Shown in pieces: positions 1 through 5,301 of a stretch of 5,301 nt of DNA. Origin of the DNA: Chloroflexota bacterium (GTDB lineage: Bacteria > Chloroflexota > Limnocylindria > Limnocylindrales > CSP1-4). Location: positions 1-5,301 of the forward strand of contig JACCXQ010000079.1 of assembly GCA_013696945.1 (NCBI GenBank). Direction: 5' to 3'. Position numbers and translations under genes: made by a program. The notes below the pieces were generated by a model. It made no database searches. It had not been told where the DNA came from and worked only from the letters and a program-made list of their open reading frames with translations. The first letter of the stretch is position 1. The number at the start of each line of letters is the position of its first letter.

Positions 1-800
1 AGCGCCACGCCCAGCAACTGGTCCGCGCCGGACTCCATCGCCGGAGGGGGGCGGCTCTCGCCCAGGACCACGACGCGATACACGCCGAGGCCGATCATGA
101 GCAGCGCGCTGCCCACGAAGAGGTACGTGGGGACGGCGAAGATGTTGCCCGACTCGCGCAGGCCCCGCAGATTGCCCAGCGTGATGAGCAGGATCGCCAG
201 CACGCCGATGAGGACGTTCAGGGCCGCCAGGTCCGGCACGGCTGAGATGACCTGCTCGACGGCGCTCGAGACGGAAACGGCGACCGTCAGTGTGTAGTCG
301 ATGAGCAGAGCCGACGCCGCGACCAGCGATGCGCGGCGCCCGAAGTTGCGCTTGGCGACCGAGTAGGAGCCGCCACCGGTCGGATAGGCGATGCAGATCT
401 GCCGATAGCTGAATGCCACGATCGCCAGGAGCAGCGCGATCCCGAAGCTGAGCGGCACGCTCAGGAAGAGGACGCCGATGCCGCCGAGTACGAGGACCCT
501 GAGGATCTCCTCGGTCGCATAGGCACTAGAGCTGATCGCGTCCGAGCTGAAGATCGCGAGCGCCTTCTTCTTGGAGAGTCGCTCGCCGATCTCCTCCTCG
601 GTCGCCAGCGGCCGTCCGACGAGCGTGCGCTTGATCCTCCGCCACGCCAGTCCGAGCGGGCCGCGCGGCTCGTGCGCCTTTGGCTTGGCCACCAGCGTGC
701 CCGCCGACGAGTACCGGAAGTACTCGGCGTGCGGGCGCTCGACGCGCACGCGACGGTCGCCGGGCTTGCGGCCCTGGAGCGGACGACGACCCCCGATCAC
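1..800 (-). CDS. APC-superfamily permease, KimA-like (probable K+/H+ symporter), 3' end outside window
   Basis: Integral membrane transporter of the amino acid-polyamine-organocation superfamily. The first 266 residues are visible and the C-terminal half lies beyond the left edge. Residues 1-78 form a basic cytoplasmic leader; helices follow at about 80-103, 108-131, 158-185, 195-209 and 220-245. The unwound first helix reads FSSDAISSSAYATEE (84-98), and NLRGLRESGNIFAVPTYLF (210-228) is typical of the KimA/YdaO branch rather than classical amino acid permeases. D87, Y94, D168, Y169, T172 and S176 reproduce, with identical spacing, the potassium-coordinating residues I recall for Bacillus subtilis KimA (D36, Y43, D117, Y118, T121, S125). 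Potassium import is therefore inferred; an amino acid substrate remains possible. The GTG start at 800 lies 7 bases after the metallophosphoesterase stop, with a partial ribosome site (GGTAGG) 6 bases upstream; no ATG is nearby in frame. Likely co-transcribed with rsmG and the phosphoesterase. Confidence 0.92.
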   Translation of the reverse strand, partial: MIGGRRPLQGRKPGDRRVRVERPHAEYFRYSSAGTLVAKPKAHEPRGPLGLAWRRIKRTLVGRPLATEEEIGERLSKKKALAIFSSDAISSSAYATEEILRVLVLGGIGVLFLSVPLSFGIALLLAIVAFSYRQICIAYPTGGGSYSVAKRNFGRRASLVAASALLIDYTLTVAVSVSSAVEQVISAVPDLAALNVLIGVLAILLITLGNLRGLRESGNIFAVPTYLFVGSALLMIGLGVYRVVVLGESRPPPAMESGADQLLGVA

Positions 801-807
801 GGCGCGC

Positions 808-1530
808 CTACCAGCCGAACGTGAGCCGCTCAGCCAGGCGAACCGGCAGATCCACGGCCGCCATCAGCGACTGGACGGCCTCGACCGGATACGCCACTCG
901 CCGCCACTCCACGCTGCCTTCATCGGTGTCGAGCAGCATGCCGCAGGCGCGGGGATCGCCGTCACGCGGCTGTCCCACCGAGCCGGGGTTGAGGATCACC
1001 CGCCTTGCGTCCAGCTCGAGTCCCGAGCCGTCCGACGGGGAGAGCATCTCGACGTGACCGTCGTCCTCACGGAAGACGAGCGGGATGTGCGTGTGGCCGA
1101 CGAGGCAGTGCTGCGTCTCGAACGCCCCGAGGTTCGCCCGCGCGACGGCCGAGGAGAAGAGGTACTCCCAGACCGGGTCGCGTGGGCTGCCATGCACGAG
1201 CGTGAAGTCGCCCTCGGTCGAGCGCTCGGGAAGCGCCTGCAGCCAGTCGCGGGTCGACGGTCCGATCCGCGCGCTGGTCCACTCCACGGCCGCTCTTGCG
1301 TCGTCATTGAAGGCATCGGTCGAGAGCGCGCCGATGGCCGCGGCATCGTGATTGCCACGCACGCCGCGGGCGCCGATCTCGCTGAGGCGTGCCACGACCT
1401 CGTCCGGCTGCGGGCCATACCCGACCACGTCGCCCAGCTGCCACACGACGTCATACGGAGCGAGCGCCGCCAGGACCGCATCGAGCGCCGGCAGATTGCC
1501 GTGGATGTCCGAGAGGACCGCGACGCGCAT
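808..1530 (-). CDS. Calcineurin-like metallophosphoesterase (YfcE/MJ0936-type)
   Basis: A 240-residue soluble enzyme of the calcineurin-like superfamily (Metallophos_2 type), which hydrolyses phosphomono- or phosphodiesters with a two-metal centre; the natural substrate cannot be read from sequence. The metal-binding motifs appear in order: SDIHGN with D8 and H10, LGDVVGYG with D34, GNHD with N60 and H61, VHGSP with H113, and GHTHIP with H146 and H148. The NPGSVGQPRDGDPRA segment (181-195) is the usual C-terminal signature of this subgroup. Length is normal for the family and no residue appears missing. The ATG at 1530 sits directly before the SDIHGN strand, as expected, and lies 5 bases past the rsmG stop; no clear Shine-Dalgarno is seen, so translation may be coupled to rsmG. 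The family and catalytic centre are certain; the role in the cell is unknown. Confidence 0.95.
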   Translation of the reverse strand: MRVAVLSDIHGNLPALDAVLAALAPYDVVWQLGDVVGYGPQPDEVVARLSEIGARGVRGNHDAAAIGALSTDAFNDDARAAVEWTSARIGPSTRDWLQALPERSTEGDFTLVHGSPRDPVWEYLFSSAVARANLGAFETQHCLVGHTHIPLVFREDDGHVEMLSPSDGSGLELDARRVILNPGSVGQPRDGDPRACGMLLDTDEGSVEWRRVAYPVEAVQSLMAAVDLPVRLAERLTFGW

Positions 1531-1535
1531 CTGCG

Positions 1536-2489
1536 TCAGGGTAGCAGCGGGCGGCGGCGCTCAGCCGATGCGCGGGGCAGCGCGTCCGGAGTGGCTCGTC
1601 GCTTGACGATGACGATAAGCCGATGGTCCTCCAGGCCGCGCGCGGGGACCGGATCGATGGTCATCCGGCCGTCGCCGGCCACCGCCAGCGAACGCCGCGC
1701 GACCGTGACTTCCTCGCCGAGCGCACCGGATCCATCGTCGCGCTTCCAGCAGACCAGCCGGCCACCGATGCGGAGAAGGGGGAAGCCCAGCTCGATGAGC
1801 TCATGGAGAGGCGCCACCGCACGTGCGGTCACGACGTCCCAGGTCTCGCGCTGATCCGGTCGTTGACACAGATCCTCGACCCGCTCCGCCAGCGACGTGA
1901 TGACCGGCGCTCGTTCTCCGGCGGCCTCGAGCTCGCTCGTGGCCGCACCGGCGGACACGGTCAAGAAGCGAGCCTTCTTGCCGATCGAGTCGACCAGGGC
2001 CGCCTGGCGGCACGGGAGCGCTACGGCGATGGGAAGGCCCGGGTAGCCGGCACCGCTTCCCAGGTCCAGCAGGCGCGGACGACCTGAGAGCAATGGCAGG
2101 GCGGCGAGGCTGTCGACCACGTGCTCCAGCGCGATGGCCACGTCGGTACGGTGCGCAGTGAGGTTGATCGCACCCGACCACGCGATGAGCAGGCGCGCGT
2201 GGGCCTCGATGGCGGCACGCGCTCCGCCCGAGAGCGCGATACCGAGGTCGGCAAGCCCTCGGTCCAGCGTCTCGTGGAACGCGTGGGAGAGCAGTGGCAG
2301 GGTGCGGTGGTCCGTGGGCAGCTCGGCGCGCGTGGCTGGCGGAGGGAGCGGACGGGTCGTCCCGCGGCCGCCATCAAGAGGGCCGCGCGCCGTCGAGCGG
2401 GACCGCGCCCGCTCCCATCGCCGAGACTTGCCTTGCACCTGTGACCTTTCGGTCTTCCCTCCTCCGGTCGGTTCTCCTGGCCGGATCAC
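1536..2489 (-). CDS. rsmG: 16S rRNA (guanine-N7) methyltransferase RsmG (GidB)
   Basis: Transfers a methyl group from S-adenosylmethionine to N7 of G527 (E. coli numbering) of 16S rRNA; loss in other bacteria gives low-level streptomycin resistance. Visible signatures: WSGAINLTAHR (104-114), EHVVDSLAALPLL (122-134), the SAM loop LLDLGSGAGYPGLPIA (140-155), the acidic strand end LVDSIGKKARFL (165-176), VVTARAVAPLHELIE and GGRLVCWK towards the end. The family is normally 200-240 residues, but this frame gives 317 because the fold begins near residue 64, leaving an Arg/Gly/Pro-rich leader. Only two start codons precede the core: GTG at 2489, with GGGAGG 8 bases upstream, and GTG at 2438 (300 residues), with a weaker AGG. 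I chose 2489 for its ribosome site and its GTGA overlap with a small upstream frame. A metallophosphoesterase gene follows 5 bases downstream. Confidence 0.94.
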   Translation of the reverse strand: MIRPGEPTGGGKTERSQVQGKSRRWERARSRSTARGPLDGGRGTTRPLPPPATRAELPTDHRTLPLLSHAFHETLDRGLADLGIALSGGARAAIEAHARLLIAWSGAINLTAHRTDVAIALEHVVDSLAALPLLSGRPRLLDLGSGAGYPGLPIAVALPCRQAALVDSIGKKARFLTVSAGAATSELEAAGERAPVITSLAERVEDLCQRPDQRETWDVVTARAVAPLHELIELGFPLLRIGGRLVCWKRDDGSGALGEEVTVARRSLAVAGDGRMTIDPVPARGLEDHRLIVIVKRRATPDALPRASAERRRPLLP

Positions 2490-2605
2490 TCCGGCCGCCT
2501 CCCGGTGGACGTTACCCGTACTCGGCCATGCGGGCGCACGGCGCCCACGTCGGTGCAGGCCCGAATCTGGTCGGCGGTCCCATCCCGGTCAAGGTGGTTA
2601 TCCAC
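2486..2605 (-). CDS. Possible very small protein coupled to rsmG (unrecognised)
   Basis: The csoR-rsmG gap contains an open frame whose TGA overlaps the rsmG GTG as GTGA. Read from a GTG at 2605 it encodes 39 residues beginning VDNHLDRDGTADQIRACTD and ending in a basic tail. The frame stays open further upstream (STNLRRLAKV precedes the GTG) back into the end of csoR, but no ATG, GTG or TTG occurs there. Third positions are mostly G or C, as in the neighbouring genes. Against it: the ribosome site is poor (GAAGG only 2 bases from the GTG), no homologous family is recognised, and high-GC sequence often leaves chance frames open. It could also be a gene remnant, or a leader peptide that delivers ribosomes to rsmG. 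Confidence 0.3.
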   Translation of the reverse strand: MDNHLDRDGTADQIRACTDVGAVRPHGRVRVTSTGRRPE

Positions 2606-2645
2606 GACCTTCGCCAGCCGGCGCAGGTTGGTGGAAAACCCCTCG

Positions 2646-2987
2646 TCAGTCTGATGTGGGGCGCGGCGATCGTACGGGACGCCCCATGCTTCGCCGCACC
2701 ACCTCCATGACCTCCTCGGTGTACGTCTCGGCCTCGCCGGTCCGGACGGCCGTCGCCAGGCACCCGGCCACGTGATCCTCCATGATCAGCAGGGAGATGG
2801 CGTCGATGGCGGCCCGGAGCGCGGCCGTCTGCTGCAACAGGTCGATGCAGTATTCGTCCCGCTCGATCATCCGCGAGATGCCGCGGACCTGCCCCTCCAT
2901 CCTCGAGAGCCGCCGCAGCAGCAGCGAGCGATCCTTGGTGTAGCTGTGTCCGCGCTCGGTCCGCGGCCGGGTCCGTTCGGTCGGCAC
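2646..2987 (-). CDS. csoR: CsoR-family (DUF156) copper-sensing transcriptional repressor
   Basis: A 113-residue all-helical repressor of the CsoR/RcnR family, which binds DNA as a tetramer and releases it on binding metal. The family core starts at about residue 16 with YTKDRSLLLRRLSRMEGQVRGI. The ligand set is C47 (in EYCIDLLQQ), H72 and C76 (in EDHVAGC): a Cys-His-Cys pattern with spacings 25 and 4, as in the Cu(I)-sensing CsoRs of M. tuberculosis (C36/H61/C65) and B. subtilis (C45/H70/C74). Y46 and E92 fall where the second-shell Tyr and Glu of the mycobacterial protein lie. RcnR would have His at the third position and FrmR/CstR lack the full set, so copper is the best call. The GTG start at 2987 has AGGAGG 5 bases upstream, and its own operator overlaps the promoter. 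The frame remains open upstream to 3575, but that is antisense to the divergent genes. No copper exporter or chaperone is in the window. Confidence 0.95.
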   Translation of the reverse strand: MPTERTRPRTERGHSYTKDRSLLLRRLSRMEGQVRGISRMIERDEYCIDLLQQTAALRAAIDAISLLIMEDHVAGCLATAVRTGEAETYTEEVMEVVRRSMGRPVRSPRPTSD

Positions 2988-3001
2988 GACCTCCTCCTCT
3001 G

Positions 3002-3018
3002 ATACTGGGAGGGAGTAT
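3002..3018. promoter_or_regulatory. Predicted CsoR/RcnR-type operator
   Basis: The plus strand reads ATACTGGGAGGGAGTAT: a perfect 5-bp inverted repeat (ATACT/AGTAT) flanking a 7-bp G-rich core. This matches the form TACT-(six mostly G)-N-AGTA known for RcnR and some other CsoR-family operators, with one A interrupting the G run. It lies 14 bases upstream of the csoR start and overlaps the probable -10 box, the expected place for autorepression. It is 50 bases from the start of the divergent operon, so it could affect that promoter too. Confidence 0.72.
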
Positions 3019-3019
3019 A
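3014..3019 (-). promoter_or_regulatory. Probable -10 box of the csoR promoter
   Basis: The minus strand reads TATACT, one base from the TATAAT consensus and AT-rich in an otherwise very GC-rich region. It half-overlaps the operator, so repressor binding would block polymerase. At 17 bases spacing the upstream hexamer is CGGACC, only a weak -35 match (3 of 6). The transcript would start near 3007 and have a leader of about 20 bases that carries the AGGAGG ribosome site. Confidence 0.5.
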
Positions 3020-3068
3020 GGACCCCCGCGCGCCGCGGTCCGTCCGGTCGGCGGGTAGACTGCAGACC

Positions 3069-3434
3069 GTGGATGGAGCCGACTGGCTGCGCACCCAGCT
3101 GACCTCGTTCGGCTGTGCGTCCTGCGGACGACCCTACCGGCCTGACCGCATCAGGATCCTGGCCCAGCGCGAGGAGCTCTTCTTCGTCGATCTGGGATGC
3201 GAGGCGTGCGGGACGCAGGCGGTCGCGGTCGTGACGATCCAGGCGGAGGACGGTGAGGCACCACGCGCCGATGCCGGGGACATCGAGCTTGCCCGCACCG
3301 GCCGGGAGGACGCCGACGAGCCGTTGCGGCCAGCCGTGTCCCCTGACGAGGTCCTCGAGATGCATGAGTTCCTGGCCGCCTTCGACGGCGACTTCGATCG
3401 GCTGTTCCGGACCCCCGGATCCCCGTCTTCGTGA
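3069..3434 (+). CDS. Small zinc-ribbon protein, uncharacterised
   Basis: A 121-residue soluble protein of no family I can name. Two CxxC knuckles, C16/C19 and C44/C47, 24 residues apart, form a four-cysteine zinc ribbon in residues 14-50, with the beta-strand RIRILAQREELFFVDLGC between them. Residues 58-90 are acidic and probably a linker. The C-terminal stretch SPDEVLEMHEFLAAFDGDFDRLF (about 91-113) is predicted helical and looks conserved in character, perhaps a partner-binding segment. The GTG at 3069 is the only sensible start; the ATG 4 bases later is out of frame. No good ribosome site is seen. The stop overlaps the next gene's start (GTGA, 3431-3434), implying translational coupling and a shared function with the nuclease-like protein. 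It is divergent from csoR. A metal-binding or nucleic-acid-binding role is inference only. Confidence 0.8.
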   Translation: MDGADWLRTQLTSFGCASCGRPYRPDRIRILAQREELFFVDLGCEACGTQAVAVVTIQAEDGEAPRADAGDIELARTGREDADEPLRPAVSPDEVLEMHEFLAAFDGDFDRLFRTPGSPSS

Positions 3435-3904
3435 CGGATGCGGCGCGGTTCGCCCACGCGAGCGAGGCGGAGCTCGCGAGGATCCTCGACTACTACGAGG
3501 TCCGCTGGGAGTACGAGCCGCGCGTATTCCCCATCCGCTGGAACCTCGACGGCGCAGTCGTGGAGTCCTTCGCACCCGACTTCTTCCTACCCGATCTGGG
3601 TCTCTACGTCGAGCTGACCACGCTCAGGCAGAGCCTCGTGCGGAAGAAGAACCGCAAGCTCCGCCGACTCCGCGAGCTCTATCCCATGGTCCGCATCAAG
3701 CTTCTCTACGCCAAGGACTTCCGGGCGCTGCTCTTGAAGTACGGTCGGATAGACGTGGCCGCGTCGCTGATCGGCCTCGAAGGACAGGTCCGCCCGGTCG
3801 CGATCCCGGGCGCCGTGGCCGGACCCGTGCTCCTCGAGCCGGTCGTGGAAGAGCCGATCCCGTCGGAGCCGTCAGGACCGGCGTCGGTCGTCCGTTCCGC
3901 GTAG
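3431..3904 (+). CDS. Small PD-(D/E)XK-like nuclease-fold protein, uncharacterised
   Basis: A 157-residue protein whose middle resembles the restriction endonuclease-like fold found in TnsA, VSR and DUF559-type proteins. It has an early helix ILDYYEVRWEYEPRVF (18-33) with a candidate E29, then SFAPDFFLPDLGLYVELTT (46-64) carrying PD at 49-50 and E61-L-T63, then a basic helix VRKKNRKLRRLRELYP (70-85) and a strand IKLLYAKDF. The usual lysine of (D/E)XK is threonine at 63; K72, K73 or K76 in the next helix may replace it, as seen in other branches of this fold. The last 50 residues are Pro/Val/Glu-rich and look unstructured. The GTG start overlaps the zinc-ribbon gene by 4 bases and hpt follows 15 bases after the stop. 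The fold is inferred from motif order; cleavage activity and target are unknown. Confidence 0.83.
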   Translation: MTDAARFAHASEAELARILDYYEVRWEYEPRVFPIRWNLDGAVVESFAPDFFLPDLGLYVELTTLRQSLVRKKNRKLRRLRELYPMVRIKLLYAKDFRALLLKYGRIDVAASLIGLEGQVRPVAIPGAVAGPVLLEPVVEEPIPSEPSGPASVVRSA

Positions 3905-3919
3905 CCCCAGCGACACACG

Positions 3920-4480
3920 ATGCAGCAGCCTGACCACACGGCAGATGTCGCGACCATCCTCATCCCGGCCGATCGCCTGCAGGCGAAGGTGGCGGAGCTC
4001 GGGGCCGTCCTCAGCCGCGATTACGCCGGCCGCGACTTGACCCTGGTGAGCGTCCTGAAGGGCGCCCTGCCGTTCATGGCCGACCTGATGCGCGCGATGA
4101 GCATCCCCGTCCAGATCGACCTGATGGAGGTCAGCTCGTACGGGGGGACCGCGACCGAGACGTCTGGCCTGGTACGGATCCTCAAGGACCTGAGCTCATC
4201 GATCGAGGGCAAGGACGTACTCATCGTCGAGGACATCATCGATACCGGTCTGACCCTGAACTACCTGCTCCGCTACCTGCGCGGCAAGAACCCCGCATCC
4301 CTCCGCATCTGCGCTCTTCTGGACAAGCCGGCACGGCGGCTGGTGGATATCGAGATCGACTACCGCGGGTTCACCATCCCAGACCAGTTCGTCGTGGGTT
4401 ATGGCCTGGACTACGGCGAGTTCTATCGCAACCTGCCGTTCATCGGCGTCCTGAAGCCCGAGGTCTACGGAGCAGGGTGA
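3920..4480 (+). CDS. hpt: Hypoxanthine (guanine) phosphoribosyltransferase
   Basis: A cytoplasmic purine-salvage enzyme that joins hypoxanthine or guanine to PRPP, giving IMP or GMP and pyrophosphate. At 186 residues it is normal length. Signatures: SVLKGALPFMADL (44-56) for pyrophosphate binding; the flexible-loop segment MEVSSYGG (69-76); the PRPP loop LIVEDIIDTGLTL (101-113) with E104, D105 and D108; K136 in LLDKPARR, which reads the purine 6-oxo group; and FVVGYGLDYGEFYRNLPFIGVL (157-178) with F157 and D164 for the base and metal. All key residues are present. The ATG at 3920 has no recognisable ribosome site and lies 15 bases after the nuclease-like gene. The usual tilS-hpt-ftsH order is not seen here. 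A membrane protein gene overlaps its last 4 bases. Confidence 0.97.
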   Translation: MQQPDHTADVATILIPADRLQAKVAELGAVLSRDYAGRDLTLVSVLKGALPFMADLMRAMSIPVQIDLMEVSSYGGTATETSGLVRILKDLSSSIEGKDVLIVEDIIDTGLTLNYLLRYLRGKNPASLRICALLDKPARRLVDIEIDYRGFTIPDQFVVGYGLDYGEFYRNLPFIGVLKPEVYGAG

Positions 4481-4893
4481 GGCGGGGTCTGGGCCGCGGC
4501 AGGCTGCTCATCGGGCTCGGGGCGATCGTCACCCTCGCGTCGATGGTCCTGCCCTGGTTCACCGTCGGCGGTCAGGCGCTGCCGGCGACGAGCGGCAACG
4601 GCTTCGAGGGTTCGGGCATCGTCGTCTTCATCGTGGCGATCCTGCTCCTCGCGGTCCTGGCGCTCCCGTATGCGTCCAAGGACAGCAGGTCATCCTTCGA
4701 CCGCCCGGCCACCTTCACCCTGCTCGCCGCGATCGCACTGACCGCCTTCGTCGTCCGGGTCGTGCAGCTCTGGAGCGACGGGATCCTGGGCCTTCCCGAC
4801 CGGGCGCCGGGGCTCTGGCTGGGCGGCGTCGGCCTCCTGCTCGTGGCGTGGGGCGTGGCCGAGATACTCGCGGAGCGGCCAGCCGCGCCCTGA
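4477..4893 (+). CDS. Four-helix integral membrane protein, uncharacterised
   Basis: A 138-residue protein with four hydrophobic segments at about 10-28, 47-66, 79-98 and 112-131 and a short basic N-terminus (RRGLGRGR), which puts both ends on the cytoplasmic side. Helix 1 ends in VLPWFTV, a pattern shared by many small four-helix membrane proteins of high-GC bacteria. The first outer loop (30-45) is Gly/Ser-rich, and the second (99-111) contains LPDRAPG. No catalytic motif is visible. The GTG start overlaps the hpt stop as GTGA, so it is very probably translated by coupling from hpt. No link to purine salvage can be shown; it may simply be a passenger at the operon's end. Confidence 0.85.
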   Translation: MRRGLGRGRLLIGLGAIVTLASMVLPWFTVGGQALPATSGNGFEGSGIVVFIVAILLLAVLALPYASKDSRSSFDRPATFTLLAAIALTAFVVRVVQLWSDGILGLPDRAPGLWLGGVGLLLVAWGVAEILAERPAAP

Positions 4894-4911
4894 GCACGTC
4901 GGGCCGGCACG

Positions 4912-5301
4912 TCATGGCCGTTGCCGCGCCGTGACACGGAGTCCGAACCAGAGCTCGTGGCCGAACGGGTCACGCACCGCGAAGACGTAGTCAGCCGGCG
5001 TCCAGACCCGCGCGCCTGCGGGCGATGGCCGGTAGAGCTCCGCGAAGCCGTACGCTGGCGAGCCGACCTGCTGGAGTCCACTGACCTCACTGGCTGCCCC
5101 GTCCTGGATCCGCCAGATCCGCGCACCGGATGCGCGGAGGGTGCCTCCGGACGAGCCGAGCCCCGCGTCCACTTCGGGTGCGCAGAACCCGATGGCCACC
5201 GCATCATCCGAGACGGTCCGACGGAAGGGGATCGCAGGGTCGGTGGGCCCTGACGCCTCAGCCAGGGTCTTCATGGCGAACCAGGTCCGTTGCTCACGGC
5301 G
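4912..5301 (-). CDS. Uncharacterised protein with VOC-like C-terminus; 5' end possibly outside window
   Basis: A minus-strand frame ending at 4912, convergent with the membrane protein gene 18 bases away. An ATG at 5274 gives 120 residues, but the frame stays open to the right edge (RREQRTWFA precedes the ATG) and reads as continuous coding sequence, so the true start may lie beyond the window. Codon third positions are strongly G/C, supporting this strand over the opposing frame. The ending TPADYVFAVRDPFGHELWFGLRV resembles the final strand and metal-ligand region of glyoxalase/bleomycin-resistance (VOC) proteins, where E in a DPFGHELWFG context can be a ligand. The N-terminal part shows no recognisable motif. 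The VOC assignment is tentative; the protein could belong to an unnamed family. Confidence 0.68.
   Translation of the reverse strand, partial: RREQRTWFAMKTLAEASGPTDPAIPFRRTVSDDAVAIGFCAPEVDAGLGSSGGTLRASGARIWRIQDGAASEVSGLQQVGSPAYGFAELYRPSPAGARVWTPADYVFAVRDPFGHELWFGLRVTARQRP

Noticed and set aside
571..1854. A 427-codon open frame on the plus strand.
   Set aside because: It is antisense to the permease start, the whole metallophosphoesterase and the end of rsmG, all of which have unmistakable motifs. Its product is Arg/Ala-rich with no domain, as expected for a shadow in high-GC DNA.
2594..2638. DnaA-box-like sites near rsmG: TTATCCACG (2598-2606, plus) and TTTTCCACC (2630-2638, minus), considered as part of an origin because rsmG is often near oriC.
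   Set aside because: Only one is within a single mismatch of TTATCCACA. There is no AT-rich unwinding region, no cluster of boxes, and no dnaA, dnaN, parA or mnmG nearby.
2134..2775. A 213-codon plus-strand open frame.
   Set aside because: It is antisense to rsmG and the csoR end, and its product is low-complexity Arg/Ser/Pro-rich without motifs.
3016..3021. TATAGG on the plus strand as a -10 box for the rightward operon.
   Set aside because: It matches the consensus only partly and has no -35 at proper spacing, since the upstream sequence is the csoR ribosome site. The rightward promoter is left unassigned.
2988..3575. Upstream extension of the csoR frame to give a 309-residue protein.
   Set aside because: The extension is antisense to the zinc-ribbon and nuclease-like genes and would put the promoter, operator and AGGAGG site inside the coding sequence. 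CsoR proteins are about 90-120 residues.
4894..4913. Direct repeat GCACGTC (4894-4900 and 4907-4913) in the convergent junction, considered as a terminator or regulatory repeat.
   Set aside because: It forms at most a 4-bp stem with no T-tract, and two 7-base copies in GC-rich sequence are not persuasive. No terminator is identifiable in the 18-base gap.
4921..5253. A 110-codon plus-strand open frame opposite the rightmost gene.
   Set aside because: The minus-strand frame has better codon third-position bias and a VOC-like motif; this one is Arg/Pro/Asp-rich and featureless.

Overview
The window is about two-thirds G+C, with dense genes, GTG starts on most of them, strong G/C bias at third codon positions and repeated 4-base GTGA overlaps. 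No ribosomal RNA or marker protein is present, so taxonomy is inference only. The gene set and style (DUF156 regulator, KimA-like permease, small nuclease-like protein before hpt) fit a high-GC Chloroflexota lineage such as Limnocylindria, or an actinobacterium. It reads as chromosomal housekeeping sequence: no tRNA, rRNA, CRISPR array, insertion sequence or phage gene is visible.

Left part (1-2987) is transcribed leftwards. In transcription order it holds csoR (copper-type DUF156 repressor, 2646-2987), a 157-base gap that may encode a very small protein coupled to rsmG, rsmG (16S rRNA m7G methyltransferase, 1536-2489), a calcineurin-like metallophosphoesterase (808-1530), and the first 266 codons of an APC-superfamily permease that runs off the left edge. 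The last three are separated by 5 and 7 bases and look like one operon. The permease carries the residues used by KimA-type K+/H+ symporters.

The 81-base divergent region (2988-3068) contains a clear csoR autoregulatory site: a perfect 5-bp inverted repeat (ATACT/AGTAT) around a G-rich 7-bp core, overlapping a TATACT -10 box and followed by an AGGAGG ribosome site.

Right part (3069-4893) is transcribed rightwards as a tight four-gene operon: a small four-cysteine zinc-ribbon protein, a small PD-(D/E)XK-like nuclease-fold protein, hpt (hypoxanthine phosphoribosyltransferase, purine salvage) and a four-helix membrane protein. Three of the four are linked by GTGA overlaps or a 15-base gap. The first two are uncharacterised and are the most novel content here. 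A convergent, uncharacterised gene (4912 to the right edge) ends 18 bases past the membrane protein gene.

Functionally the window combines copper sensing, ribosome modification, probable potassium uptake and purine salvage. The only likely system-level novelties are the zinc-ribbon/nuclease pair attached to hpt and its placement back to back with a CsoR operator.
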